This document shows positions 24,831-36,321 of a DNA stretch of 64,000 bases, piece by piece. Position numbers and translations under genes: made by a program. The stretch comes from Antitrichia curtipendula (Eukaryota > Streptophyta > Bryopsida > Hypnales > Leucodontaceae): contig OX579642.1 of assembly GCA_951230915.1 (NCBI GenBank), forward strand, positions 3,410,001 to 3,474,000, written 5' to 3'. The notes beneath the pieces were generated by a model, which saw nothing but the letters and a program-made list of their open reading frames with translations, ran no database searches and was not told the DNA's origin. Every line of letters starts with the position of its first letter. The stretch's first letter is position 1.

Positions 24831-25776
24831 GGAGAATAATTCTATAAATATAGATGCTAAATTATTGGGATTCTTTAAATTTATATATTAAAAGATTATT
24901 CTATTTTAAGCACTTGTCAAATTATATATTCCAAAATAAAATAATCTAATATTAAATTGAGGAGTACCTTGTCCTATAGTCATGGTATAAAATGAAGAAT
25001 ATTTTCCAAGGAATTATCCCTCCAAAACCATTTCTACCCAATACCGTATGAAGAAATCCTATGGAATTTTTTAATAATTCATCTAATGTAAAGAATAAAG
25101 ATGTCCTATAGAATTTATTGATATTTTATCTAAAATTTAAATGGATTGTAAAGTTTTACTTCTCTGGGAGGATCCTTTAATAGTTTTTGTAATTTGGATC
25201 AAAAAGCTTAAAGAATGACCAACTCAAAATTGCTTAAAAAAAAATCATAAGAAGATTTTTTCATGGTTATTTGAAAATTGGACTTTGGATCAAAAAACCT
25301 AAAGTATGACTTACTCAAAATTGCTAAAGACAATCATAGAAAGATATAATTTGTTCAATTTTAAAGAGGGGGTATGCATGAGATTTCTAATTTGAGTATC
25401 TTGAATTTTTTAGTTGATGGAATAGATTTTCACAGTGTTTTCCTATTTTAGAATTAATTAGCACAAAATCTACTATATTTGATGTGATATTACAAAGAAT
25501 TAAAAGCATTGCACCCCCAAAACAATGAAATTGACAAGCTATTACTTTAAAATCAAAATTTTGATCAACCCTCCAATTTCAAGGTTAGAGTCCACTGCAA
25601 TTATAATTATAATTTACAATCTTGAATTAACTTAACAAGGGGAAATAAAACTTCTATCTTGAATAAAATCTCAAACCAACGTTGAACTTACAAGATATAA
25701 CTTAGTAAAATGAAAATACTCACAATGCTTCCTGCATGAAAATATGTTAAAAAATGGGCAAACTTTAGGCATCCTA
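24831..25776. other. AT-rich intergenic DNA
   Basis: Very AT-rich with no supported coding frame. Confidence 0.4.
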
Positions 25777-26035
25777 AACTGGAGTCTATCAACCATTCTT
25801 GATAGTGGCAGTGTAAGGACCATGCTCAAATATAGAGTCAAAGTGTAAGGACCATGCTCAAATATAGAGTCAAAGTTTAGCACTGGAGTCTATCTACCAT
25901 TCTTGATAGTGGCAGTGTAAGGACCATGCTCAAATATAGAGTCAAAGTTTAGCACTGGAGTCTATCTACCATTCTTGATAGTGGCAGTGTAAGGACCATG
26001 CTCAAATATAGAGTCAAAGTTTAGCACTGTAAACT
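25777..26035. repeat. 72 bp tandem repeat, about 3 copies
   Basis: The unit begins GGAGTCTATCTACCATTCTT and contains GGACCATGCTCAAATATAG. It is present in three nearly identical copies, with an extra partial unit between the first and second. The copies are close to identical, which suggests recent expansion. Each unit also contains a small hairpin near CATTCTTGATAG. Confidence 0.9.
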
Positions 26036-26044
26036 AGTAAATTC

Positions 26045-26128
26045 CAAAGTAGGCCAAGTTATCAAAATAATCGGTGAAGTTGGTACTGATCTGCAATTAT
26101 TTTTGATGACTTGGCCTACTTTTCAATT
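26045..26128. repeat. imperfect hairpin
   Basis: AAAGTAGGCCAAGTTATCAAAA and TTTTTGATGACTTGGCCTAC pair across a ~35 base loop. It lies directly after the 72 bp tandem array. Confidence 0.75.
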
Positions 26129-26325
26129 ACTAGACATAATCTCAATATAAGAGAGTTGAATTGTTAAACTTCTTTTATTGCTTAACCAATCAAAACATGC
26201 CATTATGGTGAAACTCTTTTGCATTTAGATTGTATTAGGTGGATGCACATTCACTAAGTTAATATTCAACTTCGTACCCACCCTATTGAAGATTTGCACA
26301 AGGCAAGTAGTGAGCATTATCAATC

Positions 26326-26908
26326 TTAAACCCTAAAGGACCATAAGGCCACCACATGGCTTCTACAACTACAATTGTAAAAAATTTGATATATGTGAAC
26401 TTCACTAATAGTTCATAAGCAACAAACAGATCCTAGATGATTTTCTTTGCTAAATTCATTGGTGCAATCTAATTGTGCAATTTTTGGTGAATTTTTTGAG
26501 AATAGAAAAGGCATTTTGGGTTGTTATTTCACATTCTCATATCTTTTTTTCTAACATCTCAAAACGGTTTGAAAAAAATTACACATCAATATTATGATGA
26601 TATGCATAGGTGGGAAAAAAATCAGAATTTTTTGAGCATTTTGATTTCAACATTTTGATTTCAGTGTACATACAAAGTACTCCCTAACAAAACATCTTTC
26701 ATCAATCTTGTCAACGGTGGCATTTTCTCAGAAATTGTGCAATTTTGTGGACCTTTTTTTATATAGGAAAGCTAAATAAGTCTTGTTTCATTTCAACGGT
26801 GGCAATCATCAAAATTATTCCACACAAATGAGGAATTATGCTTGTTAGAAGAGCTAGTCAAGAAAACAAGGACTATGCTCAAACACCCCCGATCCTTTAG
26901 GAGTTAAT
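26326..26908. mobile_element. family H element, short copy
   Basis: Left tip TTAAACCCTAAAGGACCA; right tip the reverse complement of a close variant (GATCCTTTAGGAGTTAA). The same tips bound other H copies in the right half of the window. Non-coding. Confidence 0.55.
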
Positions 26909-27008
26909 CTACCTCTGCTTAACCAATCAAAACATGCCACGGCGGCAAAACTCTCCTAAATTGAGATTATGTCTCAATATCAATACAGAGGGTCAGGATC
27001 CACAAGTC

Positions 27009-29723
27009 TCAAGTAATACTACGCTCGAGTTGCTTTGTAACAGCTGCCACAGATAATGCGTCCACGGCGCGTTTCGCCAACTTCACTCTTAGCACTAACA
27101 TCTTCCATCTGAGCTCTACCTTCAGGGATGACTGCGGCCCCACACCATCTTTGAAGTGCCTACAGAGATTCAACAACGGTTGTTTAATGGTGGAGCAAGA
27201 AATTCTTCGGAAAAATCTGGAGAACTAAGAATCAGAACAGAAACTGCAAAAATATCAGAGTGGTCATGGCTTATGACACAGCCCTCTTCTTGAATTGCTG
27301 ACGGCCACCTGTTGATTGGAAGTCCTCAATTCAAAGGTGTCTCTAATTGACGACCTAGGAGCAGCTCAAGAACTATATTGCATCTATGGAAGGATCAAAA
27401 ACTGCGGCCAGGATTATGGAGAGAAGTGACGACGGGCGCTTCCATTAGGTTACAAAGTGATTCAGTGATTTACTAATCAATTGCTCACGTAGGTTATATT
27501 CGTGCGCTCGAGGTGCTGACTCAATTCCTGCTATGCGTGATAAGATTGCTATCAGTGAAGTTACATCCGAAGACTTACCGACAGAGGGGCACTTTGCAAG
27601 CATCACCCGTCGGACACATGCGTGAATGGAGCTCGAGAAGCTGCCACATGCGCCTACAATGCACACATCCACCCGCAATTTGCAATTTGCAATCAGCAAA
27701 ATGGCGGACAAGAGATTCCATTCGGTTACAGGCTGCGTAGGAGCAGATTGTTGGACTTCCGTTTAAGAGTTTGTCCGCAGAACCAATCGATCTGCATCCA
27801 TCTCTGCAAATGTGCGTTAGTGCATCCATGGCGTCATACAGTTGTGCATATACTCGGTCATCCTCCAGCTCTGTTAGCTTATCCTGACTTTTCTGCAAAA
27901 AATACAAAACAAGGCTATATCAGCAGGAATGCCATTCATGAGCTAAGGACGAAGTTTATATTTCTCCTCCATGGCAACAAGGCACCACCCGATATCTACA
28001 TCCATTGAGGGTTAAGCATTGGAATGTCCTTATGAGGCAGCTGGCACCTACCATGCTTGCTCGAATAACTGACTCGATCAACTCCTGTTCAAGAGCTGGA
28101 TCAGAATGCTTCATAGCCCTCCAGCCATCTGAGCGAACTACCGCCTTGAAGTTTGAAATGATTCTTCTTAAACACAGCAGATACAGACGAGGTGCATCAC
28201 AGAGCCTGATAGTGAAGATACTCTGAATGTCAACATGGGCTTCGCGTCAAAATTGACATGTGACTCTAACTTCACAGAAATACTGTGAGTAGGACCAGCT
28301 ACAGTAATTGAACCCAAATACTGTGATAAACGCAGAACTTTTCTAACATAAACCCTGCCAAAAATTTACGCAACTAGATTCTCTACACAGTGACCTTTTT
28401 CTTTGTAAGCCCTACGGACCATATGCTCCATATACCGTAATCAGTATTGCACAGACAGGTTGCTGACACTCTGAGAGACAAACGGACATTTATTCACACC
28501 TACTTTCATACCCAGTACTTTCACCCCTTATGAGAGTCACATAAAGAACGATCACGTCCTGTCCAAACAATCTAGAGAATCCGCCAAAACTGTCACTTAA
28601 CGAACTTCAACATGTGACTGGAAAGTCTTAGAGAAGAGAAACAGCACCTCGCTATAAGAAGGATATCCACAACATTATCAATGTTCAGCTGCCCTTGCTC
28701 AAAGTGAATTGTACAAAGACGCTTGAGGGCTGGGATCACATATGTGTGGGCCAGCACCAACAAGTGTAGAGCACATTCCTCCATGTCAGATCGCTCACAT
28801 CTGGTCAAGCAAAGAATTTAACTCAGGGATCTCTAGAAATTTCTGCAGCTCCGACATACAATGAACCTTCACTATCTCATCGAAAATCAACATTTCAAAA
28901 CACAAGCAAACCATTTCCGGAATGATTTCGTTATCTTGGAATGACTTCACTTACACTGAAGATAGAGTACATTTCAAGGCAAAGAAGACGCACCGCGAGG
29001 AGTACAAATATCGGAGAAAGCACCGAACCGCATGGAAGGGGACGCCAAGTATACGAAGAAGAGGTCGCCTTGATCTTCTGAGTTCCTTCACCAAACACAA
29101 CTTGAGTACCGGAGAGCTTGCCATCTGCAAATCACCAATCCTTCTCGAGTTCAGAAAACCCAATCCTCCCAGCTTTAAGGAAATTGACAGAAACCGTGAA
29201 CTGGAAAAATTTGAACATTCTCCTACTCAAAATCACGACAGTGCATCACCCTAGATATGTACAACGTAATTACCAGAACCGCCGAATGCACATAGATTCG
29301 ACTCCCATCATCGGTACACACAGCGATGTCGGTATTGTCTCCGTCGAAGAAAACCTGGTCCCATGCATTGAGAGTATGGTTGGAAACAAAGTTCCCGTTG
29401 CTGGTGCACGGATGTTGCAACGTGGACGAAGTTGACCGCCATGGCTGCCGCTTCAAGGAAGGAAATGGAGGAGGTGCAGGCGGAGGTATAGACGGGGGGG
29501 AAGATACAAGTTTCTTCTCTGATACCGCACTGCAAATTACGACTTCACTCTTGGATCTTCGCACAGTGGACGACAGTGAATCTTGCAAGCTGACTGAATC
29601 GTGATGAGCTAGTCGAGCACCACCACGGGTTTTAGTTGGAGTCACCAAAGACGAGGCTCTCCGTGAGAGTCCACGAGTTTGTGACGCGAACAAGGCCTGT
29701 CCTGGAGGGGAGGCATTTGCCAT
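27009..29723 (-). CDS. BT: BTB-TAZ protein (BT family), 6 exons
   Basis: BT proteins are plant adaptors that pair a BTB/POZ domain (binds CUL3 E3 scaffolds) with a TAZ zinc finger and a calmodulin-binding tail. In Arabidopsis they act in gametophyte development and in hormone, nitrate and sugar signalling. Exons: 29723-29274, 29124-28994, 28800-28648, 28205-28052, 27892-27579, 27159-27009. They sum to 1353 nt, giving 450 aa plus TGA. The BTB domain starts at WDQVFFDGDNTDIAVCTDD (about residue 121) and runs through YVHSAVL, ASSPVL, ILGVPFHAVRCFLRYLYSS. BACK-like sequence with QLNIDNVVDILLIARLCDAP follows. The TAZ finger has THICRDGC, CNRMESLVRHFADC, GGCVHCRRMWQLLELHSRMC and CKVPLCRHFK. The C-terminal helix RWKMLVLRVK is the likely calmodulin site. 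The ~120-residue Ser/Pro-rich N-terminal extension is longer than in Arabidopsis BT1-BT5, which are about 365-380 aa. Confidence 0.93.
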
Positions 29724-30511
29724 ACCTGATGGTAGGTCAGAAGTCGATCACGAATTGGTGAAGCCAGTCAATCAAAACCGAGCTTCCTCTTCTCTCCTCG
29801 TTAGCATCATGCCTTCCAACAATACCGAACAATCGATCGGCGGCGCACTAAGAGATAGGACACGACTGCATTGCGATACCAAAATGAAGAAGATTCGAGT
29901 TGAGTATAGAAATGAAACGATCGAATTCCCTGTAAGAGCCCTTCCAATACTCATTTTCCAAGAAAACCTACTGAATTCTGTTGCGTGCTTCTGCGAACAT
30001 GAGATATTAACACAAGGAAGCAACCAAACGACGAGATCGCAGGCTGAAAATTGATAGTCCGAGTGAGCAAGCGAAATTCAAAAAGGACGATGGAAAGACA
30101 CTCCACAACTCAGCACGAAGCTCAGAAGTACTGTACACACCTGAAAAATGTGCGATGATGTGTAGCGCTAGCCTCTCCTCCCAAGACTTCAACACTTCAA
30201 CATCGCGATCAAATTCAACTAAGCATCTGAATCCAAGAAACTGCGACGAGATCCCGACAATCCAACTCACAAATCCAGTCGAAACCGAGAGTGGGACTGA
30301 CCAGCTTCGAAGTGAATCCAGGATAGGGCTCAAGACAACGCGCGGGCTTTCGAAGGCGCCATAGAGTGGGACAGCGACAGATCGAGCATTCAGGCGCTCG
30401 ATTCAAATTCAGAAATGCAAGATCGAGGAACTCTGAAACAGCAGGGCCCTGTGAAATTCGATCGCAACAAATTGAGCAATCCGACCGTAGACTGGCAAGC
30501 ACACAAACGCG
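29724..30511. promoter_or_regulatory. 5' region of the BTB-TAZ gene
   Basis: Upstream of the leftward BTB-TAZ gene. A CCATCAG acceptor-like site ends a few bases before its ATG, so a leader intron is possible. Balanced composition suggests promoter and UTR rather than repeat DNA. Confidence 0.4.
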
Positions 30512-30778
30512 ATGGCGGACACAAATTCAAGAATTACTCCCCTAGATGGTACGCAACAAGATCCGGTCACCGTGAACGTACGACAGCCAGGGGTAGCTGC
30601 AGCTGGCGGGTTCCTTGTTACAGCTATGCCGTTGAAGAATTCCTTCCTGCGCCACTTGTGTAGTTTTCACAACCCTGTACCCGCCATTGTGGTGGAGGAT
30701 GGCACTGGTTCCAGCAAGTTTCAAAATCACTCAGATGTGCAAGATGCCCTAGCTTTTGAATTTGTAATAGAAGTATAG
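30512..30778 (+). CDS. small unrecognised ORF, 88 aa
   Basis: The ATG sits in a strong context (GCGATGGCG). The frame begins MADTNSRITPLDG and contains a Gly/Ala stretch (PGVAAAGGFLVTAMP). I do not recognise the family. It could be a short protein gene, the first exon of a spliced gene, or an upstream frame in a leader. No other exon can be tied to it. Confidence 0.3.
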   Translation: MADTNSRITPLDGTQQDPVTVNVRQPGVAAAGGFLVTAMPLKNSFLRHLCSFHNPVPAIVVEDGTGSSKFQNHSDVQDALAFEFVIEV

Positions 30779-32428
30779 AACATCTTGCTGACAAATATAG
30801 CTTCGGATCTCAGTAAGCCATCGCCAACCGAAGATAAGTGGAAAAAACCTGTTTTCTTAAAAAAGTAAAAAAAGCATTGTCGTTGTACATTATGGTCTTA
30901 CACCGTAATACTTGTCCAAACGCGATCAGCTCGCATTGTAATTTGTCCAATAGACGCAACTACAATGGTTGTTCCGTGTGCTTGTGGGATCCAAGACTTT
31001 GTGTGAGAATCTTTTTCTGAGAAGCTGAGATGACGAATGTCTCTTTGTTTTTCAGTCATGATCTCGGAGATTGAAAGAATGTGCTTTTTCCTCGAGATCA
31101 TCCCGTGTCCGAACTGGCATCGATTTAGGTCACCCTAAGAATATTCAGAAAACGGTATTTACCTCTTCGTAAATATATCACAGAGTTTCGATGTTTCGAT
31201 AATGCCACATGACTCTTCGTTGAACGAATACTCACGTGGATACCACCACCTCGAAACTCGCATTCAAAATCCAACAGGACCTGTTCGAAAAACACGGACA
31301 AGGACGCAAAATCATCCGCGCATGCAGCAAAGTGCGGAGTACGATTCGAATGTCCCTCCACCCAGCCTGTCCAGATCTGGTGCTGGTGTACAGTAGTAGA
31401 TTCGAAGCGTCTCTTGAGCGCCATGGCTGGTCAATCAAATTAGGGTTAGCACGCGGAATGTCCCGGCTATGATTGCGACGCAGAAAAGGATAATTCGAGA
31501 GTGGGATCCAGCGACTGTTCAAAGTCTTTCTTCGGTCACCAGAAAGGGAGAGTCAGTCAAGGTCGTGTAGGGTTAAGTAAACTGCAACAGTAGGTGGACC
31601 GAAATCCTCGGAGTCTTCGACTTCTCCAGAAGTGTCCCGAAGTCTTCCCGGCTCCCGAGATCAGTCGAACGGGCGCTTGCAAGAAGGCCTACTTGGAAAC
31701 TCTCCTTCAAGGTACCTTTCACACATGCACTTCAATTTAGGGTGCCAGCGTAAGTACTACTTTGCGTGCGAAATAGTATTCTCACTTGCTTAAATAGTAT
31801 CCTTCTTCCTTCTGTCAGATTGTAAGCGGGATTGTAAGTCGGATTGTTAGAATAGTAGGATTGTTTAGTGATTGCATCGAAGCTATCAAATCCAAATCGT
31901 ATCAATTGACGATGCTATTGTGGTTGACAGAACAACGACGCATGTTCGCGTTGTGGTCTCAAGTGGAGACCTGGCTTTCGGAACTTGTTCCTCAACGACG
32001 ACGTTGGGAACCTGAGTGCCACCGGCGACTAGTTGCGGTTTCTGTGATTGAATCGATAGGTTTCATTAATGTGAATTCTCTGGATTTCAGAGTCAGGGTT
32101 GGGAATGGCGTAAATGTAGCGCGACGCCTAATCGTAGCTCTGAAGTTCTGCGACTGCAATCTCGGTTTCTGTGATTGAATCGATAGGTTTGATTATCGTG
32201 AAGTGGCTCTATTTCGGAATCAGGGTTTTGTAGAGGGCGAACCGCAATCGTTGGCGGGTGGAATCGCGGTGAATCGATTTGCGGTAGGTTTGGTTGCTGT
32301 GAACTGGCTCGAATCGATTTGCGGTAGGTTTGATTGCTGTGAACTGGCTCGATTTCAGTGTCAAGGTTGGGATGGCGTAACTCCAGGGCTACGCTCCCCC
32401 GCACGTTCTCTGATTTCGACTGTCTGCG
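30779..32428 (+). promoter_or_regulatory. upstream region and leader of DC1 gene
   Basis: About 1.6 kb between the small ORF and the DC1 gene. The last 400 bases are built of related repeats and look like leader sequence. A leader intron cannot be excluded. No conserved exon seen. Confidence 0.35.
32041..32350 (+). repeat. leader repeats: 40 bp direct repeat plus diverged copies
   Basis: Two adjacent 40 bp units, 32271-32310 and 32311-32350, each start GAATCGATTTGCGGTAGGTT and end CTGTGAACTGGCTC, differing at one base. Diverged relatives occur at about 32045-32110 and 32165-32225 (TGTGATTGAATCGATAGGTT). They end ~75 bp before the DC1 start codon. Confidence 0.85.
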
Positions 32429-33466
32429 ATGGAGGTTGGTAGCAGTAGCAATAGCAGCTCGTCTGGCCCTTCAGTCCGAATCCCGAAGCCGGAAGACGTA
32501 GCTTCCTCATCTGGAGGGATCTCGGAGGAGGATTTCCACCGGAGTGATAGTGTGCCGAAGCTTGAGGATCTGATAGCTGGCGATTCACGTCTGGAGGAAC
32601 TTTACAAAGGTGACGCTGCGTTGAAGCAAATCGCACAAGGAGATCCTGGAAATGAAACAGAGGATGAGGATGGTTCTCTTGAGGATCCCTCAGAGCCTTG
32701 CTGTTTGCGTGGACACAGCCTTCGTTTTCTCCCTGTGGCGCCATATCCTTCTGGATCCTTCGTTTGCAATCGGTGCACGGACAGACACACAGGGGAAGTC
32801 TACAATTGCGAGACTTGTCTGTTCGACCTCTGCCCTAATTGCGCACTCACAGCTCCCTCTACAGAATCGAACGCTGTCGTTCCTTCCAGCTGGGTGCCCG
32901 AGATGCCGTCGAGTTGGGGACGACCACGGCTGGGCTGCACCAATTCGTCACATACGCTGGCCATGCTCGACGCCGCGCCGTATGAAAGTGGAGCCTACTT
33001 GTGTAACTTGTGTTTGAAAACGGGCGAAGCGGAGGTCTACCATTGCACTTCATGTACAGATTTCGACCTGCATCCCGAATGTGCCAACATTGCCCAGGAG
33101 ATTGTGTCGTTTATTCATCCCCACCGACTGCTCTTGCAACCTCCTTATAGCCGAGGGTACTATGCCATTTGTGATGGATGCTTGGAAAATTTGGGAGGCT
33201 CCCAGTGGGCGTACAGATGTGGGACCTCCGGGTGTGACTTTGATATACATGCTCGTTGTGCGAAGTATGCGAGGACTATTTTTCACCCTATACATGAAGA
33301 GCATGAGCTGGTGCTCATTAATGAGTCCACGGCGGGACCGAATAGTCATGTGAGGTGTGATGCTTGTGATAACCCGTTGGACCCCAAGGAGCTTGTGTAC
33401 CATTGTGAGGAATGTGGATTCGACGTCCATCCGAATTGTGCTACAGGGGATCTAGTGCGCAGCTAA
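32429..33466 (+). CDS. DC1 (cysteine/histidine-rich C1-like) protein
   Basis: Single-exon 345 aa protein. DC1 modules are plant C1-like zinc-binding domains; members are linked to stress and hormone responses, but their biochemical role is poorly defined. After an acidic Ser-rich N-terminus (1-90), four modules follow at about 96-139, 175-219, 232-278 and 290-338. Each has the pattern H...CxxC...Y.C..C.FDxHxxCA, for example CNLC...YHCTSCTDFDLHPECA and CDAC...YHCEECGFDVHPNCA. The first module reads FDLCPNCA, with Cys where the others have His. The start is the first ATG of the frame after the leader repeats. Confidence 0.88.
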   Translation: MEVGSSSNSSSSGPSVRIPKPEDVASSSGGISEEDFHRSDSVPKLEDLIAGDSRLEELYKGDAALKQIAQGDPGNETEDEDGSLEDPSEPCCLRGHSLRFLPVAPYPSGSFVCNRCTDRHTGEVYNCETCLFDLCPNCALTAPSTESNAVVPSSWVPEMPSSWGRPRLGCTNSSHTLAMLDAAPYESGAYLCNLCLKTGEAEVYHCTSCTDFDLHPECANIAQEIVSFIHPHRLLLQPPYSRGYYAICDGCLENLGGSQWAYRCGTSGCDFDIHARCAKYARTIFHPIHEEHELVLINESTAGPNSHVRCDACDNPLDPKELVYHCEECGFDVHPNCATGDLVRS

Positions 33467-36318
33467 GTGGAGGTCTGAAAAGGAAGACTACCCTGAAAAG
33501 TCGTTTTTTCCACATCCTTGTAGGCACAAGTATCTATTCGGAGGTGAAACTGGATGGACGCTTTGGCTGTTTGCAGCTCAGAACGGGAAAGCTGGTGACT
33601 CATGCGGACGATGTGCTGCAAACACGAAACACAGGTATCGGGAAGAGAGTAATTTGGTTCCTTTTCTAGGGTTATGCGGTGATTTTCATGGTAGTACTCA
33701 GGCAACAGGTTTATTTTGGTTCAAGTTTGGTGCCATGTCTGCATGTGCATTTTGACGAGTTTCTACCAATATATATATACTCACTGGAGCATATGATAGC
33801 TGGAGTGTGATGTGAGTGTAAAGTTCATGAGAGGGACCCATTTACCAATCTGGCTCACCCTCTGAAATGGGTTGTCCACTGGAAACTGATATGCAATTGC
33901 GAAGAACTGAAGAGGTATGACGACGTGCAGGGTTCAAAAGTTCCTCTGTACTCTAGTTCCTTGAATTAGGATCATCAAATAAAGAGTTTCAACGTCAATA
34001 TGAGTTCCATGTACTCCTGAGAGTGGATATGCATACTCTATGTTTCTGAGATATGCTAACAACTGGGACCAATAATTATGATTACATGAAAGGTCTGTGG
34101 GACATCTTTACTTGTTGCAGAGTACTGGTAAAGAGTGGTGGAAATCTGGTTTACTAGCGGAGGTGGCAAGAGAACACCCACCGCATTGCGTTCCATTTAG
34201 CTAAGTACGTCTTGCGCTTCTTGGTGATTCTACTAATGTTCTGGAACGAGCAATTAGGTCTCTCTTGTTCTGCATAACTTTGGTTGCAAAATGATGAAAC
34301 GTATGGCGCTCAGGAAATGGCTCTGATGAACGTGAAGTACTGAGTGAAATTGAGAACAGCTTGGAGTGAAACTTGTGAGCTGATGCTTTTGTCAGCTGTA
34401 GAAATTTGAAAGCAACATACACTCTGAGTATCCTTTGAAGGAAGGAAGTGATGTCAATTTGCTTATATGTCACTGAATTTGAATGTATTAGCCTTACGTA
34501 CTGATTTGCATGACGTTGCATTTGACGTAGCTCTTGCTATTGCTGTGGGAATTGGGCTCCAGATTGTGGTTTGCAGGTCCTCGGAGAGCTTGATTTACGT
34601 ATCATCTTCACTGGGGATGTTTTGATGCAGAGTTGAGTTCTTTTTTATTTATGCTTTCTGAAGTCTCTAATGTTCAAGATCAATCCTTGCTTAGGTTGGT
34701 GTTGGAATTTTTTTTGGTGTTTGTCTTTTATTTTGCAATTTTACTGCTGAATCTGTAAGAAAAACTGTGGTTGTCTGAATTTAGTGCAAAATTCTGCATT
34801 CATAAATCTTAACCAGTGACTTCATTTACGTGAAAATTAGTTTTGTAAACTTTCTTTGAGCATGTAGCGCTCCTAAGATACGGTTTTCATTACATCTATT
34901 CTGGATCTCAGTTCGATTTTTACACTGATTTATCTGACCCTACTTCCTATCCACAGGTTCTGAGACTATTGCAACTCGATCAAACTTAGTGCGCTCTGTT
35001 GAATTTATTGGTATTCTAAATGGTTACTAATGATTTAGTTATCTTCTACTCGACTCTGAATCTTTATGTGTGCAGTACGAGGCATCTATTCTCGAGGAAG
35101 CAATATCTCTGAAGCTGCGGAACATTAGCTGCGGTGCTGTAAGTTTTGAGCCACTGCTAAGTTACTCATGTCAAGCTTCTTTGTTTAAATGGACAGTGCA
35201 ATTAAGGACGTCTTCTCAGGGTGCAAGTCTAACTTCTAATGCTTTCCAAGCATTGGTCACAGGAATCAAAGGATGTCCAAAAATCATTTATACAGTATTT
35301 ATGGACCATGGACACGAAGTACAAGCAGTGTATGTAAACTATAAATTTGCAACATTTGTGAAATACTGTTAGCTGTCTACTATACTTGTACTGGACAAGA
35401 TGGGGATGCTCTAAATGCATGCCTATCATACATCCGTGATTTACAAAAATGAAGTCATGCAAATTTCTTGTCTAATTATAACAATTGCCCCATGGCCTTT
35501 CAGGAAGTCCATCAGTTTGTCCATGCACTTGTGTTGTCCTGTTAGACTAGTCCTGAATTTTCAGTTTATGTCCTCACAGTGGTTTCTATGATCCATTAGT
35601 TTGCAATAAACATAAATTACAAATAATCAAGTACTGCTGACAAACATAGATTTATCATGATGTTATACATCATTGCAAATTTGATTGACTAATTGCTACC
35701 TCTAACTAAACCACATCTGAATCTTTAAGTCTTTCTTCTAGCAAAGGTATGTCATTTTGATACTAAACCTCTAGCGAAGGTATGCTGTCCATTAGAAAAG
35801 GTATGTCATTTTGATACTAGACCTCTAGCAAAAGTCTGTCGTTTTGATACTAGCCTCTAGCAAAGTTAGGTCATCCTCTAACGAAGGTATGTTCTTTTGA
35901 TACTAGACCTTTTGTCTCAAAATAAATTTGTGGTAAGCCTCTGCTCAGGGAATTTTACACCTTTCTCCTGCGGATTCAATTGAGAGAATTACCAAAAGAC
36001 ACGCTCCATGCAAAGGTAATGAGAAGACCACGAAATATGCAGATGAACTAACTTACAGCATGAGCTCTCACCAAGCAAGTCGTACAAAGGGAAATGACAA
36101 GAATGAGAGGCCTTCTTGTTCCAGCTAACTTTAGTGTCCAATGATGTGAGTAACGTAGATTTCAGGACATCTACAAGTAGTGTACATTCTGTAGTCACAT
36201 ACCAAGTTTAGCAAGCAGGTGACATTTATCATGTCCTCATTGGTTGGAACTCAATGAATTAGTGATCTGGATATGCAAAATTTCATGATTTCATCCACCA
36301 AGGGACGAACCTGGTGTG
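33467..36318. other. DC1 3' flank and unassigned DNA
   Basis: Moderately AT-rich. At 35073-35135 a strong acceptor (TTATGTGTGCAG) opens a frame reading YEASILEEAISLKLRNIS, followed by CGA and a GTAAGT donor at about 35138. It looks like one exon of an unknown gene or a relic. No partner exon is found with confidence. The rest holds small unsupported ORFs. Confidence 0.35.
35736..35912. repeat. degenerate ~33-38 bp tandem repeat
   Basis: About five diverged units of the type CTCTAGCAAAGGTATGTCAT then TTTGATACTAGAC. Units differ in length and sequence, so it is an old array. Confidence 0.7.
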
Positions 36319-36321
36319 AGA

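Noticed and set aside
25777..26035. CRISPR-like appearance of the 72 bp direct repeats
   Set aside because: Units are contiguous without unique spacers and the DNA is eukaryotic; an ordinary tandem repeat.
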